From Robiginitomaculum sp. (lineage in GTDB: Bacteria; Pseudomonadota; Alphaproteobacteria; Caulobacterales; Maricaulaceae): a stretch of DNA of 64,000 nucleotides. Positions 63,298 through 64,000 of this stretch are shown here, piece after piece (within the stretch, counting starts at the first letter, position 1; every line of letters begins with the position of its first letter). A program made the position numbers and the translations under genes. The stretch lies in assembly GCA_021776635.1 (NCBI GenBank), contig JAJFFN010000035.1, positions 62,001-126,000 of the forward strand, given 5' to 3'. A model generated the notes under the pieces. That model searched no databases. It saw only the letters and a program-made list of their open reading frames with translations, and had not been told where the DNA came from.

Positions 63298-64000
63298 TTA
63301 AACGGCTAATGGGTGAACAGAATTCACCAGTTTTTTCAGACGCTCATCCAGTACATGGGTATAAATTTGTGTTGTGGAAATATCGGCATGACCTAGTAGT
63401 TTCTGAACACTGCGTAAATCGGCGCCGCGTGCTAGTAAATGCGTTGCAAATGCATGACGAATCACATGGGGCGAAATTTTTTTCTCGTCGAGATTGGCTT
63501 TCAACGCAAGAGCTTTTAAATTTTTTGCAAAATGCTCTCGGGTGACATGACCGAGCTTGGATGAAGACGGAAACAGATATTTATCTGCGCGCGTTTTCAA
63601 AATTGCATTGCTCGGCAATGTTAATGTGCGAATTTTTTTCCACTGTGTAATCGCTCGCACTGCTTTGCCAGTCAACGGGACAAGTCGTTCTTTACCGCCC
63701 TTACCTTTTATGAATAAACAATTGTCGCGGCGCCCTGTTGATGCCAACGGAATTGCGACGAGTTCGCTTACCCTTAACCCGCCAGCATAAAGAATTTCCA
63801 GCTGACAATATGTACGAAAATGAAGAGGGGTTTGCGTATCATAGGTTTTCGAATTATGAGCAAGATTTTCAGCCGTTGCAAAAAGGGCGTCCACATCATC
63901 TTCGCTCATAATTTTTGGTAAAGCCCGTCCTAGTTTTGGTCCTACTAGATTTTTAGCGGGACTATCTGCCCTTATACCTTCTATTTGTAGGTATTTATAA
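63298..64000 (-). CDS. xerD: Tyrosine recombinase XerD, 5' end beyond the window
   Basis: The frame stays open to the window edge (64000), so only the C-terminal part, more than 230 residues, is seen. The visible start is RIQ-like linker text EGIRADSPAKNLVGPKLGRALPK, matching the XerD inter-domain region, so the normal start lies outside. Catalytic residues are Arg in GLRVSELV, HVIRHAFATHLL (HxxR), and LLGHADISTTQIYTHV (His and nucleophilic Tyr). It resolves chromosome dimers at dif with XerC. The ATG at 63909 is internal and should not be used as the start. Confidence 0.9.
   Translation of the reverse strand, partial: YKYLQIEGIRADSPAKNLVGPKLGRALPKIMSEDDVDALFATAENLAHNSKTYDTQTPLHFRTYCQLEILYAGGLRVSELVAIPLASTGRRDNCLFIKGKGGKERLVPLTGKAVRAITQWKKIRTLTLPSNAILKTRADKYLFPSSSKLGHVTREHFAKNLKALALKANLDEKKISPHVIRHAFATHLLARGADLRSVQKLLGHADISTTQIYTHVLDERLKKLVNSVHPLAV

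Noticed and set aside
63298..64000. XerD as the integrase of the tRNA-Met island
   Set aside because: It lies more than 30 kb away, its text matches housekeeping XerD, and no island repeats surround it.
1..64000. CRISPR array, rRNA genes, insertion sequences
   Set aside because: No regularly spaced direct repeats, no rRNA-like stretches and no intact transposase were seen anywhere in the window.

Overview
This window reads as a chromosomal stretch of an alphaproteobacterium with moderate to low GC. The evidence is the gene order: rho with dnaQ; Smr-MltA-Tim44 divergent from secB; rpsA-cmk-aroA next to an acidic TIGR02300 (FYDLN) protein, a family I know only from Alphaproteobacteria; SRP RNA-dnaX-ybaB; ptsP-lysC divergent from ubiG; dapE, def-fmt-truA; rph divergent from hrcA-grpE. 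A marine lineage is possible, but the sequence does not prove it.

Layout. 1-7.7 kb: hybrid histidine kinase with an extracytoplasmic sensor, PhzF-like enzyme, dnaQ and rho, uppP, cupin. 7.8-20.3 kb: TetR regulator, Smr, MltA, Tim44, SecB with a lysine-rich N-terminal extension, dapB, a broken GFA-like gene, GNAT, FMN reductase, nth, a membrane protein, rpsA-cmk-aroA, TIGR02300 and tRNA-Ala. 20.3-30.9 kb: an accessory island lying between two exact 20-bp direct repeats, the right one overlapping the 3' end of a tRNA-Met gene. 31-42.3 kb: TPR lipoprotein, leucyl aminopeptidase, a complete histidine-utilisation set (hutG, hutF, hutI, hutH, hutU), a MarR regulator and an NlpC/P60 peptidase. 42.3-53 kb: cytochrome c, kdsB-pheA, YHS protein, nudC, SRP RNA, dnaX-ybaB, ptsP-lysC, ubiG. 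53-64 kb: dapE, membrane proteins, BlaI-type repressor, def-fmt-truA, M48 protease, rph, hrcA-grpE, a DUF1508 protein and xerD, which runs off the right edge.

The most unusual content is the island at about 20.9-30.8 kb. It holds a secreted HExxH/TPR protein on the minus strand. Divergent from it is a tightly packed four-gene set: a lipoprotein, a membrane-anchored eight-cysteine protein, a 1366-residue exported protein and a membrane-anchored PPC-like protein. The 1366-residue protein combines a zinc phospholipase C/S1-P1-like N-terminus, Ig/TIG-like modules and a C-terminal vWA domain with an intact MIDAS. The last two junctions of the set overlap by ATGA. The island ends in a large serine recombinase broken by stops and by a 14-bp tandem duplication. 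I know no described system with this composition. All of its products appear to act outside the cytoplasm.

Other points of interest are the SecB extension, a 32-bp inverted repeat around about 250 bp between hutI and hutH, two possible structured RNAs, two very small membrane-type ORFs, and several palindromic operators next to TetR, cupin and BlaI genes.
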